A stretch of 64,000 nt of DNA from NCBI GenBank assembly GCA_024734495.1, contig JALMQS010000085.1, positions 25,804,768-25,868,767 on the forward strand, given 5' to 3'. The stretch is from Forficula auricularia. Lineage: Eukaryota; Arthropoda; Insecta; Dermaptera; Forficulidae. Every line of letters starts with the position of its first letter. Position 1 is the stretch's first letter. The notes beneath the pieces were generated by a model. The model was not told the origin of the DNA. It worked only from the letters and a program-made list of their open reading frames with translations, and did no database searches. The translations under genes were made by a program, and so were the position numbers. Positions 1 through 48,235 of this stretch are shown in pieces.

Positions 1-1020
1 ACAAAAAATTAAAACTATCAATATAGGTCATCGAGACTTTTATGGAAGACGAAATTTTGCACATGAACCCTAAAAGACCTTATGAAAATTACTCACTATG
101 TGAAGTTAGGGGGGGGGGGAGAGTCAAAAATATTTTCAAACAATAATTAAAGAAAGGTGATATTTCTATTAAAATAGTCTCAATAAAAAGAAGATGCTAT
201 TAATTGCTAATGGGCCAAAATTAAGTTGAGTTTGGTAAATGGCCAAGATTTTCATTTTTTGACCACCCCCCATTTTGGGCGGTTAGTTTTTGCATTTTAG
301 ACTTCTGAGGTCCCACTGATTATGTATCCAAATTTGGTTGAGTTTGTAAAGGGCCTAGATTTTTAATTTTTAACCCCCCCCCCCCTCTTAATTTTTGGTC
401 GATATGCACCCAAAGTCAGCTCTTAATCTCAATGGACCAAAACTACCTGTGAATTTGGTTTCGATATTCACACTAGTTTTTGAGCTAGCTCGTCCACAAA
501 AATTTGGTAACGCACAGACTAACTAACTAACTAACACAACCAGACAATCAACCAGACATTTTGACAAAATAATCATTATTTCGAAAAATATAATTTTTTC
601 GATGTTCACTTATAAGAGCTTTTTTGTAGACCGAAATGCCATGGTTTCGCTCAATTTTTTTAATCAAAATACTTTCAGCCGTTTTTGAGATATTTCGAAA
701 AACAAAAAGGAAAAAAAACACTTTTTTCATGCACGATTACAATACTTGACCATACCCTGTATGGTAAAGTAAAATGAAAAATGTTCATAAATTGTATAGG
801 TATTGATAAATAATTGACTCGGACTAGGCTGCGCGCGCCGCTTGTGTCAGCAACCCAGCGAACAAGCTTCGACTTGTTCAAGAGGAAGGGTAAGCCGAAG
901 ATTCGTGGTTGGCCAACCAGACGCAGGTGACGCTTTCCATGCAATTGATCGGATCTTTAAGATTAATTACCGCTACGAAAATTTCAGTTAACTTAAACCG
1001 GGCGCCTGGTAATTTGTAAC
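1..1020. repeat. dispersed repeat family with the CATACCCTGTATGGTAAAG motif
   Basis: Recognised because related sequence recurs at about 20440-21050, 55840-56400, 59600-59880 and 60240-60980, with fragments at 27640-27740 and 38790-39080. Shared marks are TTGACCATACCCTGTATGG, CGATGTTCACTTATAAGAGC and CCACTGATTATGTATAC with C-rich runs. The reading frames in it are short and not conserved between copies, so I regard them as non-coding. Element boundaries are not resolved. Confidence 0.7.
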
Positions 1021-1197
1021 GACAGCCCGCTGATTATGTATACAAATTTGATTGAGTTTGGTCCAGGGGCCTAGATTTGTATTTTTTGATCTCTCCCCCC
1101 ACCCTCAATTTTGAGCAGTTAGTTTTTGCATTTTTAGTCTTCTGTGAGCCCACTGATTATGTATACAAAATTTGGATGAGTTTAGTCCAAAAAATTG

Positions 1198-1810
1198 AAA
1201 TAAAATTCATTTTTTAACCGACTTCAAAAAAGGTTGAGGTTCTCTATTGGACTGAATTTTTTTTTTTTGTGTCTATGTTACTTCATATCTGCGCCAATTG
1301 TGAACCGATTTTGAAGATTTTTTTCCGATTGGTCCCGTTTTTTTCATTGGTATTAGACCTTTTTTGTTAGGTTTGTTCAGGCCTAACTTCTTTGTTTATG
1401 AACCGATTTCGATGATTCTTTTTTTATTGGAAAGGGGGTATCTTAGAGATGGTGCCATATTAATTTGGTCAAGTTCTGATGATTTGATCAACGACGAAAT
1501 AACGTAAATCTCCAATTCTTATGAGCAAATAATCGATATTATGATAAATGAAATCTTTTATTAAAAAAATCTTATAACATTCATTTAAAACCCGCAAACG
1601 TTTCGAAATAATTTCTATATTTATGAATTGAATTTTATTATCATTTTCTGATTCATTCGCCTGATGCTTTCTCTTACGAGATGCATGCAAGGTATTATAT
1701 TAAGTCACTATTAATAACATGACTTAAAAGAGAAAAATAAAAATAATTTTTATAAAAAAAAAAAAAAAAAACGACTTTTTTCAATTTTAGATCAAGATTG
1801 AGATTTTAAA
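1198..1810. repeat. repeat of the AACCGACTTCAAAAAA family
   Basis: Starts with AACCGACTTCAAAAAAGG and continues with CGATTGGTCCCG-type sequence that recurs, inverted, at 29520-30035 and 58090-58440. In my recollection similar sequences are common in several insect genomes. No coding capacity seen. Confidence 0.65.
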
Positions 1811-2569
1811 CTACCAAAATTCAATTAACATGAATATGAACTGTTTTTCTAATATTTATCCAAATTTTTAAGAAAAAAAAATTGTTCTATATATTTTTAT
1901 TCAAGGCAATTTCATCCCCAAGACAATCTGCATCATTGTCTATTTTTAAAATTTTTATTTGTTTATATTTGCTTTGCATTCCTTTTAAAACAACTATTTT
2001 TCAAATTTTCCTTGATAAAGGGAGAATTTCTCCCGAATTGTTGAGATTTTTAATAAACGATCTGTGATTGTTTTTATAAAATAATTGTATTTATTTAAAT
2101 TAAATATACCTAATATAAATATTATATGTAGGTATACTAGAGAGAGAATAATGAATTATTTTTAAAAACATGAAATCGCATAAAAATTTCACCATGTCAA
2201 CGACTAAATAAAAATGTGTTAAATACGCAAAATATTTCAGAGAATTTTCTTGTATGATTTCATTTCTATTCTAGCAAGTCTGTTGACTTAATAATTTTGC
2301 AACGTTTGTAAAAATTTTCTTTTCGTCCTTTTTAATACCTATATTCAAACTATTAATATATCTGATACTCTGATAACCACTACTTACATTAGCTGCTTTT
2401 TCAATTATTTTATTAATATTATAAAATATTTTAAAGAAAAACAATTAAACTTCAAGTTGTTTCGTTTATACTCAATCTATGCTTATGGATTATCAAAAGG
2501 TATGTTGAAATGAAATTTATTAATTCTAGCTCTCCAAAATGAATATAAGAATAAGTAGACGTTGCCGAT

Positions 2570-3169
2570 AGAAATATGTAGATTTTAAATTTTCTAAGAA
2601 AATCACATTATCATCTATTAGATCGGGGATGGAATGGATTATTTTTGATTGTATGTCAGAAGGGTTGTTTTACCCCCTCGGGTATCGAATCCGAGTGCCA
2701 AAATTAGAAATCCGGACCATTTAGATACCCTGGAATGGAAATATGTAAACTCGCTATATATTTCACTCAAAGATTTAAATCTTCATTTGTAAAATTTCGC
2801 GTTCTAGTGATTCCAAATTTAAACACATAGCCATGTCATATAGGTATAGTTTAAATAAAGGTGGTTGAGTGTTTAGAATTGTGAATTTCTTCAACATTCG
2901 AAAAGCAATCCAATGCCTTTTCCAAATTGAATATATTCAAGTTGCCGATAAAAATGGACTTTACATTTTCTAAGAGAGTGAGTCATCTATTAAATTGGAG
3001 ATGAGATAGGTTATGTATAATTATCTACCTCATAGAGTCATAGGGTAGCCAATTGACCCAGTTTGCTACTCGAGTTCGATTCCCGAAGGAATAAAAACAA
3101 GTCTTCTAACATATAATTAAAAATAATCCATTCCATCTCGGATCTAATTGATGATAGCTTCTTGGGATT
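2570..3169. repeat. dispersed repeat copies with a tRNA-like B-box word
   Basis: Two diverged copies (about 2575-2720 and 2940-3165) of a unit containing ATGTCAGAAGGGTTGTTTT, a CGGGTATCGAATCCGAG or GAGTTCGATTCCCG word resembling a tRNA T arm, and ATTCCATCTCGGATC. The same unit forms the arms of the hairpin at 22469-22733. 1811-2569 is AT-rich with nothing I recognise. Confidence 0.6.
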
Positions 3170-3562
3170 TACAGTAAACTCTCGTTTATCAGCGGATGGA
3201 TTATCCGCTTTAGTGTTTTATCTCGAAACAACAAAAATGCTGACGGATTATTTTGTGCAAAAGTAATCGTTAAAAACTATGTAACTATGTGCACACATAC
3301 ATATGTTTAACTTGTAAAATAATAAATTTTTAAACCTAGTTCTACTGTGAATAAACATTTTTCAAAAGCATTCTTGTTAAGGGAGAATGGTGTAGGTTCT
3401 TGGTGAAACGTGTTAAATAAAGTAAAAAAAAACTTTTTGAAAAAAGTTTTTTTTTGGAACTTTTTCAAAATTGTTTTTTAAATATAAAATACTAGGTAGG
3501 TTTCACATAAATAAAAGATCGGCTGCTTGTTTAGCACGACTCAATATATATATATATATATA

Positions 3563-3587
3563 TTTCGGCGTATAAGCCCATCTTCAG
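3563..3587 (-). ncRNA. hammerhead-ribozyme-like core of the Penelope-like element
   Basis: On the minus strand CUGAAGA is followed by a GGC/GCC hairpin and GAAA, then a (UA)n run and GUC. This is the conserved hammerhead core with N = A in CUGANGA. Helix III is replaced by the AU repeat and helix I pairing is poor, so activity is doubtful. Confidence 0.5.
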
Positions 3588-4036
3588 GAGTTCACAAAGG
3601 ACACTGAATGCAAAAATACAAAAATATTTTAGAAGTAAATTTCTTCACTTTAACAATAAGGGAAGGGGGAGACAAGGTGAGAGGGGGAAGGGTTAAAGTT
3701 ATAAGAAGATTTTTGTTTATTTAAATTTAAGGTTAACAAAAGGTTGATTTAAACTTGAGAAGTACCTGGACTTTGTAAATAGGAATGAATGAAAGGTATG
3801 TGAAGGTGCTATTGTTTCGATATATACATGTCTATTATTAATTGTTTCTTAATATCAAGCTGGTTATTTAGAATATTTTTATTATTTATAATGGCTATTT
3901 TAATTTTTGATGATTCTAGTAAATCTAAACGCTGTCCCTTTAATTCAAAATGTACTGGTGTGGGGTTGTTTGAAGAGGCGGAATGATTAGTTTCATGGAG
4001 GTGGTCTGCAAAAGCCCAAGTAGAGACAAAATTGGA

Positions 4037-4519
4037 TTAATCAGATTTGTTTAAACGTTTAAGAGCGTACTCGTGTTCCTTGTAACGCGTTTCAAAAGAC
4101 CGACCTGTTTGACCAATATAGAACGCGTCACAATCTCCACGTGTGAGCTCATAAATACCAGATCTACCCATTTTGTCAATTTTGTCTAATTTGTTGTTAA
4201 CTAATTTAGAAGTTAACGTGTTTTTGTTATAAAGGGCGGGGGTAATAACATTTTTTCGAAGAATGCGGACTATGTGGTTAGTGGTGCGGTCTGAAATGAA
4301 GGGTAGTTTTTTATAGATTTTATCCGTTTCTGATTCAAGAGTATGAAATTTGGAAGTTATGAATTTTCTATTGATTTTTTTGAAAAAAATTTCTAATATG
4401 GTTGTGTCGTATCCGTTATTTATGCCTATCGTATATATGGTATTAAGTTCAGAGTTAAAATTAGTTGTGTTCATCGGTGTTCTTATTAGTCTATTAAGCA
4501 TTGAATAAAAGGAAGACAA
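4037..4519 (-). pseudogene. Penelope-like GIY-YIG endonuclease fragment
   Basis: 160 codons. The C-terminal part reads GIYELTRGDCDAFYIGQTGR, then SFETRYKEH, a GIY-YIG nuclease core as in Penelope-like elements. The N-terminal part (SMLNRLIRTP) is the tail of the reverse transcriptase. The endonuclease is cut short after about 40 residues, so it is probably non-functional. Confidence 0.8.
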
Positions 4520-4761
4520 TTTTGTGTTAATGGGGTGGTTGGAAGAAAAGGTATGACCGTAACTGTAAATGTGGGTTTTCTAAATATTTGGTATTCTAAT
4601 TTATTGTCTATTATTGTAATTTGGAGGTCCAAGAAGGATAAGGTTTTCTTGTGTTGATTTGTGTCCTTTTTTGACTATTATTTGACGGGTTATCCGCGGA
4701 ATTGTCTTTATCAGCGGTTCCCGCGTCACCCAACTCCGCAGATAAACGAGAGTTTACTGTA

Positions 4762-5976
4762 CTTAAAAAATTCTAGTTTTATCAATGGACTAGTCTCATT
4801 GAATATATATATATATAATAAAAAACTTCAGAATAAATAGTTTGTGAATCATTGCATGTGGGTTCAACGCACTATTTAATTAATAATATTTTTCCATAAA
4901 ATAAATTAAATTAACATATATATTACAATCTCTGGCCAAATTATTAGATTCAAAAAGAATTTTGCGTCTTTGAGATTATATATGCAATGCTTAAGTCTTA
5001 ATTTAAGAATAATTCAAATAGTGTGTCCGCTCTGCTTTATATAAATAAATATATACACACACATATTTCACGTGAATGGTTAATTAAATTCAGGAACACG
5101 TGTGTAAGCTATATTTACCATTTACTATATATACAAAAACTATGAAAATAATTCTACCTTTATTTCACAAATTTTCACCTATCACATATTCATTTGCCAC
5201 TCATTTGGCAAATAGAATAATTTCAAAAAGTATAGAAAATGAATAAATTAAGTACATTTTATTTACATTCTTAAAATATCTTTCAAAAAGACAAGTAATA
5301 TTAATTAATTTTACTATTTATTTTTTAAATTTTTTTAAAGAGATTCATTCAACGTAATGAATGGGCTTTAATTTCCTTTTTAGCCAATTTATTTGACAAG
5401 TCATTAATTAATTCAGCTAGTATATTCTACTTTACATTTTCTTTACAATTCAAATTTTCTTATTTGGACAATATATAAACGAATACATCAATTATCTAAT
5501 ATACTGGTAGAAGCATTTCTTAAATATTAGCTTTCTCTTTGATTTCATTTAAGACTTTAAGGATTGATTAGATTTTCTGGTTCAAAACAAAAACATAATC
5601 ACGTCACTTTTTAAATATAAGACTCTTTAATGATAAATTTCAACTTTTCTGACATACTTATCTAATATCATCTTTGATACTGTTTTTATAATTTCTTTTT
5701 TCATAAGTAAATTAATATTGAGGAAATATCTCCAGTGAAGCTGGAACTTCGGAAAATTTTACATTTTACAGAATTTTACTAGTTTTCAGTCATAATTTAA
5801 AATTTAATTATATTTTTTTATGTAAAACCTCGATGCATCACATTATTTTTTATTCTTCTACTTTTCAGGCTATATAATTTAATTTTTAAAAATTGTTTTT
5901 AAGAATTTAAATTATATTTCCGTTTTCATTTAATGATATTAAAGTACCTATCCATTAAATCACACTGAATATCAAA
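4762..5976 (+). promoter_or_regulatory. presumed upstream/promoter region of the nudel-like gene
   Basis: About 1.2 kb of AT-rich DNA between the transposon right end and the start codon, with no reading frame of interest and no repeat that I recognise from elsewhere in the window. It is the likely place for the promoter and 5' UTR, but I see no convincing TATA box, initiator or factor site. The assignment rests on position alone. Confidence 0.35.
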
Positions 5977-41611
<35,635 letters not shown>

Positions 41612-44590
41612 TAATATTTTGCTTATTTTTTGTATATTTTTTCATTTTTATATCTTGTAAAATTTTATATTAATAATAATGATAATTTATAATTAATTTA
41701 TATTTATTATTTATTAATTTATTTGTTGATTTATATATTCAATTTTTGGCCTTACAAAATTAAATTTCCATTTTGGGCATCATTTACATATTGAACAGCT
41801 TACATATAAAAGGAAATCAATGAGGTTGTCGTCTGCTTGATCGTTTTTAAAAATTCTGCTCTTTATCTAAAATTTTGAGTTTTGAAAAGTTAAAATTGTA
41901 TCCGAGGTTAGTTGAATGGCTAGCATGGTATATTCGGAATTTTCGTTCTAATCATATATTTATGTTCGTAAATTCTAAATTTTAAAATATTGTCCTTGTA
42001 CTATTCTATATGGCATATAATATTTTTCATAAACGTTTTCAGATTGTTTTATAAAAGATTTCTATTTATTTTATATACACAAAACAATCAGCTAAAAATT
42101 TATCTAAATATAATGTATTTGTTAGAGACTATAGTTTCGAAGGCTTGACCTCAAAACCCATCAGTCTTTTTAATTATAAATATTTTATCTGTTATTTCTA
42201 GTCACATCACAAGCTATACTTTTGGTATGTGACCAGACTTGCTATTACAACAAATCGAATTTATCGGTTATTTTAAAACCCATGAGAAATAACACGCCGA
42301 ATCTTTTCTAGGTAAAAGACTCATAATGAAGGTCAAACCTTCGAATCTAGATCTCTACAAATAAATTATATATTGTAACCCTCTATGGAGCCATATTTTA
42401 AATATTCCTGGTACCATCAAGATCTAACCAGTTAAAACAAAAAAAATTAGAAACAGATAAGTTACTTTAATCTTAAAATCATCCAATAATGCTCAATATT
42501 TATAGGTTAATAGTTTTATTGAGAAGTATAATAAAAATTGCTCCGTCACTAACCTTTTTAACCTTTACATCATGGATTGATCAACGTTGGTTACCAAATC
42601 GAATAACGTTTTATTAGCATTATTTTTTTCATTTATTTTATTTTTTATTTATAAAGATGAAAGAAGACGGACAGTCAGAAGAATGAATGAAAGTGTTAAG
42701 AAGTGATTGTTCCGGAACTGCAGTCGGTAGGTAGTCAATGGTATTGGTAGTAGTAGATACACACGAAGTGAGACAAAGGTTTTGTCCACCTTGCAAGGGC
42801 GGATCCAGCTTTCAAGTCAGAGGAGGGGGGTCATATAGTCGAGGTCTAGTCAGGACAGACTCCAATTCGGCTACAATAATGAAATAACTCTTGGTCACCC
42901 TATCCGAATACGAAACCAGTATACAAAATTTTGGGTCTAATTCTCGTCGAGTCGTCGCAGAGAGAAGATGCGTTCATTATATTAACATTTACTAGCTTAA
43001 TTTAGACTAAGTGTAAGAGTGACGAGATATAGCTAGACTACTACTTTAGAGCTATACTTCTTATTTTAAAAAGCATTTTATAACCAACTTGTTCTTTTTA
43101 GAACTAATTATTTTATTTTATTCAGTTAATTTAGAGAACAAGAAAAGATTTTGATCTGGATTGGGATAATTTAGAGAGTTTATTCGAAATAAAAAAATGA
43201 GGAACTTCCATATGATTTTACAAAGAGAGAATTATATTCAGCAAAGTATTTATGATTCAAAAAGTTAGTCTTTTTTTGTGAAGTGGTTAACGAAGATAAA
43301 CAATTAAGTAGTAATGATTTTTAATTACTCTTAACTGAGCTAAACTATTAATATATACCACTAGAATGAACTCAGGTTAAAAATTACTCTCCTCCCAGGC
43401 GGCCCTATAGTATTAAATCACGCATAAAAATAAATATTTGTTCATTGTGCTTTAAAATGTCTGAAACGCAGAGAAAAATATTTTTCGACTATGATTTTTT
43501 CTCTTTGTGTGTCTGAATTCCGATACTAAAGATAGCCCAAGAACGGAAAGTTAAAAAGTTGGTTTGTATCAAAATACATAGTACTGATTAGATTTTGGAA
43601 TATCTCGTTCAAAAGGCAGAAAATATTATTTTTTGAATTATTCTATTGAGATTTTAAGAGGATGTTATAGTATAGCCATAAATGAACAATTTATATTTAA
43701 ATTTATTAATAATTACTAGGGCAGCTCTAGTGTACCGAGTCTTGAAAAAGTTTTCACTTTTTTTATTATTTAATGTGCGGGTGAGCGATTCTTTCATTAG
43801 AATGAAAATAACTACAAAGAGCGCGGATAGAATCATCTCTCTTTCTTTAGAGCTAAGGGTATTGCAAGGATGCCTGAAACAGGTCTGACTTGTAAGTGGC
43901 ATCCACTTACAAGAACAGACCTGTTTCAGACTATTAGAGATGAATTTCTTAATTTCTATTATTCTAGGAATGGCCTTTTGCACTCGGACCAAAACGATAC
44001 CTACTCGTTATATAGAGAGAGAATATTCAATTGGACTTGATTAAAATTCAGACAAAAATGTACAAAACACAAAAGAAATTACTTGTTGCGGCTCTAACTA
44101 GCAAGCGAACCGAGTCTTGAAAAAGTTTTTACTTTTTCTTCTATTTCTTTGTATTTTTAATCGCGTCGAGAAATCCACTAAAATTTAGTTCACAATTAAC
44201 TTTGCCGAGGCAGCACTTAATAATTTTTTCCAAAATAACCGGGACAAAATGACAAACTGACCGGGACACCTGAATCATACCTTTAAACCGGGACAGTCCC
44301 GGTCAAATCGAGACTAATGGTAACCCTACATATATGCCATCAGATGTCTCAAGAGAAACTGAGGCTAGTCATTGCTATCTCGGTTATGTAGAATTTATTC
44401 AAAAGCGAGTTATTTAATTATCATAAGTACATACTAACATTAACAACGAGATTTGAACACTGGTGTGATAGCTATGATAATTTACTACTTAGCATCTCCT
44501 GCAAGTCAAGTTGCAACAACTTTCAAGGACTCTGCTTCTGACTGTTAAAATTTTGAAGCCTACTAACTAATTTTTATGAATTTTCTTTAG
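41612..44590. other. 3' flank of the gene: repeat remnants
   Basis: Contains a fragment of the AATCAATGAGGTTGTC repeat (41805-41845), a decayed inverted pair of hammerhead-like sequences (42124-42360), a copy of the TTAAGAACG repeat (43440-44160) with a hairpin at 43874-43930 (CTGAAACAGGTCTG arms), and simple AT-rich DNA. No gene recognised. Confidence 0.6.
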
Positions 44591-44627
44591 GGAGATTGGT
44601 TCGGGTTCGAGGTGAAATGTTTTTTTA

Positions 44628-44662
<35 letters not shown>

Positions 44663-44749
44663 ATTGGCGTGTCGGCTACGAGGCCATTGACGCCACTATG
44701 CTTGTTTTAGCTATAAAGCTCAAAATGATTTCGAAATATCACAGCGAAT

Positions 44750-45056
44750 TACTACAAACCTTCCCGTGTGGTTGTAAAGGAGCCACACAGGGAGATAAAT
44801 AGAATAAATAAATAGATAAAGATACATACTAAATCATGCATTCTTCCATTCATTCAAGATTTCACTGGAGTATCACAGACCACCCTATGTGGTTGTAAAG
44901 GGACCACATAGGGAGGAAGACTAAAATTAAGTATAAATAAATAAATATAAAATAGACTTACATACTATATCATTCATTCTTGCATTCATTCAAAATATCA
45001 CAGTTTTTTATCACTGATCACCTTGAATGACTGCAAAGGGGTCAGTTATTTCCTGC
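44750..45056. repeat. three tandem units of about 127 bp, each with a small hairpin
   Basis: Each unit carries a hairpin such as CCCTATGTGG facing CCACATAGGG around TTGTAAAGGGA, then AAATAAATA and TTCATTCAA. The arm sequence differs between units while pairing is largely kept in the first two (CCGTGTGG/CCACACAGG and CCCTATGTGG/CCACATAGGG). Confidence 0.75.
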
Positions 45057-46593
45057 CGATACATTTTATTTATTTAACAAAGTATAAAAACATAGGACCT
45101 TAGGTCCCACCTAGTGTTTATACATAATTTAGCAACAATATTTTACAAATTTGGCAAAAGAGTTCACCAATACACAAATTTTATGGGGAAGAAGATAGAA
45201 AAAAAAGTAGAGAAAGATTAGAAGACATAAAGGAAATAAGAGTAAGGAGTATCAGTTATTGGGTGGGATCCATAAAGAACGAAGATCTGAGAGCACCAAG
45301 AGTCGGGTTTGCCTGAGATTTACATTATTTTACATTAAGTCGATCACCTCAGAAAGATGCACACGGAGATGTTCTTTTTGAAGAAGATTAAAATTAATGG
45401 TAAATCAAGTTGGAAGCTGATTTGTCAGCTTCGAAAGAAAAAATTATTTAAAATTGTTCATAATCAACAAGTCTTGCTATTCCCGGCAAAACAATATCTT
45501 AACAATTTATTATTATATTGCAATATTTGTTCATTTTGTAAAGAATTTTTCTAACAGAAATATATGATTTATTTATATATTTCAAAATAATTTTTAATAA
45601 TAGTATAGCTATTATATAAAATTTTTCTTCTCATCGTTAAAGTAATTTTCTAACTGGCATATGCATAAAAAGTTCATTGCGCTAGAATAGCAAACTAATT
45701 GATTTAATCTAATTTAATTGTTCACTGGTTAGATATTTTTTTAATTTTTATTTGAATATCCAAAAGTGACAAGACACAACAGGATAATGAATGAACGTTC
45801 CAAACGCATTCAAGAGGAATATCAGGGGGTGATGACCAACAAAATTTAACAAATGCATAAGGAAACAATTGTCAATTATGAAACAGTGAAGTAATATATG
45901 ACTTGTCAAAGACAAATCACAAATTAATAATAATTCTACAGGTAAACACAAAATACTTATGGCTTATAAAAAAACAAAACATATTTACCCTTGGCATGTT
46001 GAAAGCACATGTTCCCAATCAATCGTCGAAGTTAAGAAACATTATGCAAATGTGGCATATTAAAACTTAGGATATTGTTGACCATGGTGGTAAACTTAGT
46101 TTTTGTTTAAAGCTGTTTGTTAAAGTTAAATGATAGAAAAATCGGAGATTATATAGAAGGGGCATACCGAGCTTTTTGTTAAGGGGGGGAGAAGAGGGAT
46201 ATGGAACTCTGGATTACTATTAAATTAACTATAAGTAATTTAGAAAAAATAAATTAATTATAAGAAAAGAAAATTCAAAATATCCATTTTTCTTTTCATT
46301 ACCTATTTAATTTTAAATTAGGATTTATAGATTTTTTGTTTGAATTAAGGTTTTTAAGAATCACTTTGCGTCTATTAAGGGGCAGCTTTCTCCTCTGACT
46401 ATACGTGGGTACGCCCCTAATTACATGGGATAGGCTATGATATTGTTTTCAAATTTAGGATCTGGATAAGTATAAAGAAAAAGACAACTTCTCTCCCTTA
46501 GGTGCAATCAAGCAACACAACGTCATTGTCTACTTCCAATTAACCATACCCAATTTATGCGAGGCATGGTTAGTTCTTCAGTGGGCATTGTAG

Positions 46594-46735
46594 GATTTTT
46601 GCTTATTAGAGCTGATATAGAAATAGTCTTGTTTCTTGAATCCTAATGAGAGTTTTGACTGTCTGATTTTTGCTTATTAGAGCTAACGTAAACCTAGTCC
46701 TGTTCCTTGCATCCTAATGAGTGTTTTGACTGTCG
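46594..46735. repeat. tandem duplication of a 71-bp unit
   Basis: GATTTTTGCTTATTAGAGCT starts both units (46594 and 46665) and TCCTAATGAG with GTTTTGACTGTC ends both. No coding meaning seen. The rest of 45060-47380 is AT-rich with nothing I can identify. Confidence 0.85.
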
Positions 46736-47384
46736 CCGATCAATTATATTGGAAGTGATCCATGGAAGATAAATTTCAGGCTTTTGTGTCTTGTTTGTAT
46801 GAATAGGTATATAGTAAAATTCATGAATTTCGTCGATCAATTTTCTGCTTTAAATGTTGGTAGAAAATATGGACCATATTCATGAAATGGACCAAGCTCT
46901 AACTGAGATATTAACATGTTGATTCATTACGATTAATGATATCAATCAGTTTATTTTTAGATATATTTTACCTCCAGAACTGGGCTTTTCTCATAACTAA
47001 ATGATAAATGAATATAATATAAAACTTAGGTAATGCGGTGTGGGTTTATAGTGAAATATATTTAAATTATTATAGCTTGGATTTGGTTCGGTTCTACCAA
47101 CAACTATAACCTATTATAATTTAATGAATATATAGATGATAACCCTGTGATTTATATTTTTTTCTTTTGAAACAGCACTTGGATGTTGGCAATTGAAACT
47201 AGTCTGTGACTATTTATCAATTTTTATTTGTCATCACATAACTTTGTGGTGGAAGAGTATCCAGCGACTCCTAATCACTTTGTTCTTGTGATAAGACATT
47301 TCGCTATTTCTTAAGCTCTGGCATTTGGCACATGTACCAACTTCAGTCTCTTCAGACGTCGATTTAATCCGTTGATGTCAAGTA

Positions 47385-47880
47385 GCACTAGTACCACGAC
47401 GTTTTAATGCTTTTCCAGTCTTTTTTGAGGTTGATAGCAAAACTTATGATTTCATCTTCGACTAAAGGGACTTTCAAATCGCGGTGGATATTCTCATTCC
47501 GAATGTACCATGGTGCATTAACAATGTTTCGAAATACTTTATTTTGAAAGATCTGAATGATTTTTATATTTGACTTCTTAGTGCATTCCCAAAATCAGAT
47601 GTCATATAAAGCTTTTAGAATTTGCTTATAGAGAAGCAATTTATTTTGTATTGACAACTCGGAAATGCGCCCGAGAAACCAATACGTTTCCCTGAATTCG
47701 AGCTGCAGTTGCTTTCGTTTTTTCTTCACATGTGTTTTTCATCGAAGCTTGGCCATCCAGGGTCATGCCTAGGTACTTTGCTTCATTGGCATGTGGTATT
47801 ACATTCTGATTGATTACAACAGGAATATAATCAATCAATTTGCTTATTGGTGAAGTTAACTTGTGCCGACTTCGCCTCAT
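47385..47880 (-). pseudogene. Jockey-type LINE reverse transcriptase C-terminal fragment
   Basis: Minus strand. The frame at 47880-47641 contains EAKYLGMTLDGQASM, the YLG-x-x-LD landmark after the RT domain. The reading continues with interruptions through VFRNIVNAPWYIRNENIHRD to about 47385. Stops and frameshifts make it dead. Confidence 0.75.
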
Positions 47881-48015
47881 TTAATTGATTTAAATTACAG
47901 AGTTATTTTTGCCGATGGTAGCAGAATTTATAAAATGAAATCAGATTGTCCTTTGTTTACTGTGACATTTTATATAATTTAGTTTCTTCTGCATTTCTGA
48001 CATGCAATCTTTTTT

Positions 48016-48235
48016 TTAAGAAGGAAAATTATTACTTTGCTTCCTTCATTGACCCTTTGAACCCTGAGGAAGTAGGGAAGATCCCCCGAAACGTCTGTTC
48101 AAAAGTGTAAAAATAAACATTTTCCAAAATCTTCTTTTATTAGAAATCATCTTTTCATTTATCCTTGGATTGTCTTCCATTAAATACTCATTTTTATATC
48201 TAATCAGTCCGTCTCCGAGAGAAAACATTTAATAT
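48016..48235 (+). mobile_element. single-arm relative of the hammerhead fold-back family
   Basis: Hammerhead-like core at 48064-48095 (CTGAGGA, hairpin GGG/CCC, GAAAC, GTC), with helix I TTGAAC (48057-48062) pairing with GTTCAA (48097-48102). The end contains CAGTCCGTCTCCGAGAG, matching the tail of copy A and, inverted, of copy C. No inverted partner arm is present. Confidence 0.65.

Larger units (their letters stand above)
3540..4690 (-). mobile_element. 5'-truncated Penelope-like retroelement nested in the pogo-like element
   Basis: Minus strand. Conceptual translation of about 4690-4520 gives SFLDLQITI and FRKPTFTV, the C-terminal reverse-transcriptase motifs of Penelope-like elements, and continues into the endonuclease frame. 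A hammerhead-like core lies downstream at 3563-3587, next to a (TA)n tract. The 5' part of the element, including the catalytic RT motifs, is missing. Confidence 0.75.
3172..4759. mobile_element. pogo/Tigger-like DNA transposon remnant with TA target duplication
   Basis: Terminal inverted repeats of about 27 bp: left CAGTAAACTCTCGTTTATC at 3172, right GATAAACGAGAGTTTACTG ending at 4759. Each is bordered by TA (3170-3171 and 4760-4761). CAGT ends and a TA duplication fit the pogo group of Tc1/mariner elements. No transposase frame remains. The middle is occupied by a Penelope-like element. Confidence 0.75.

Noticed and set aside
43654..43992. 112-codon minus-strand frame
   Set aside because: It lies in a dispersed repeat with an internal hairpin; no domain or conservation is visible.
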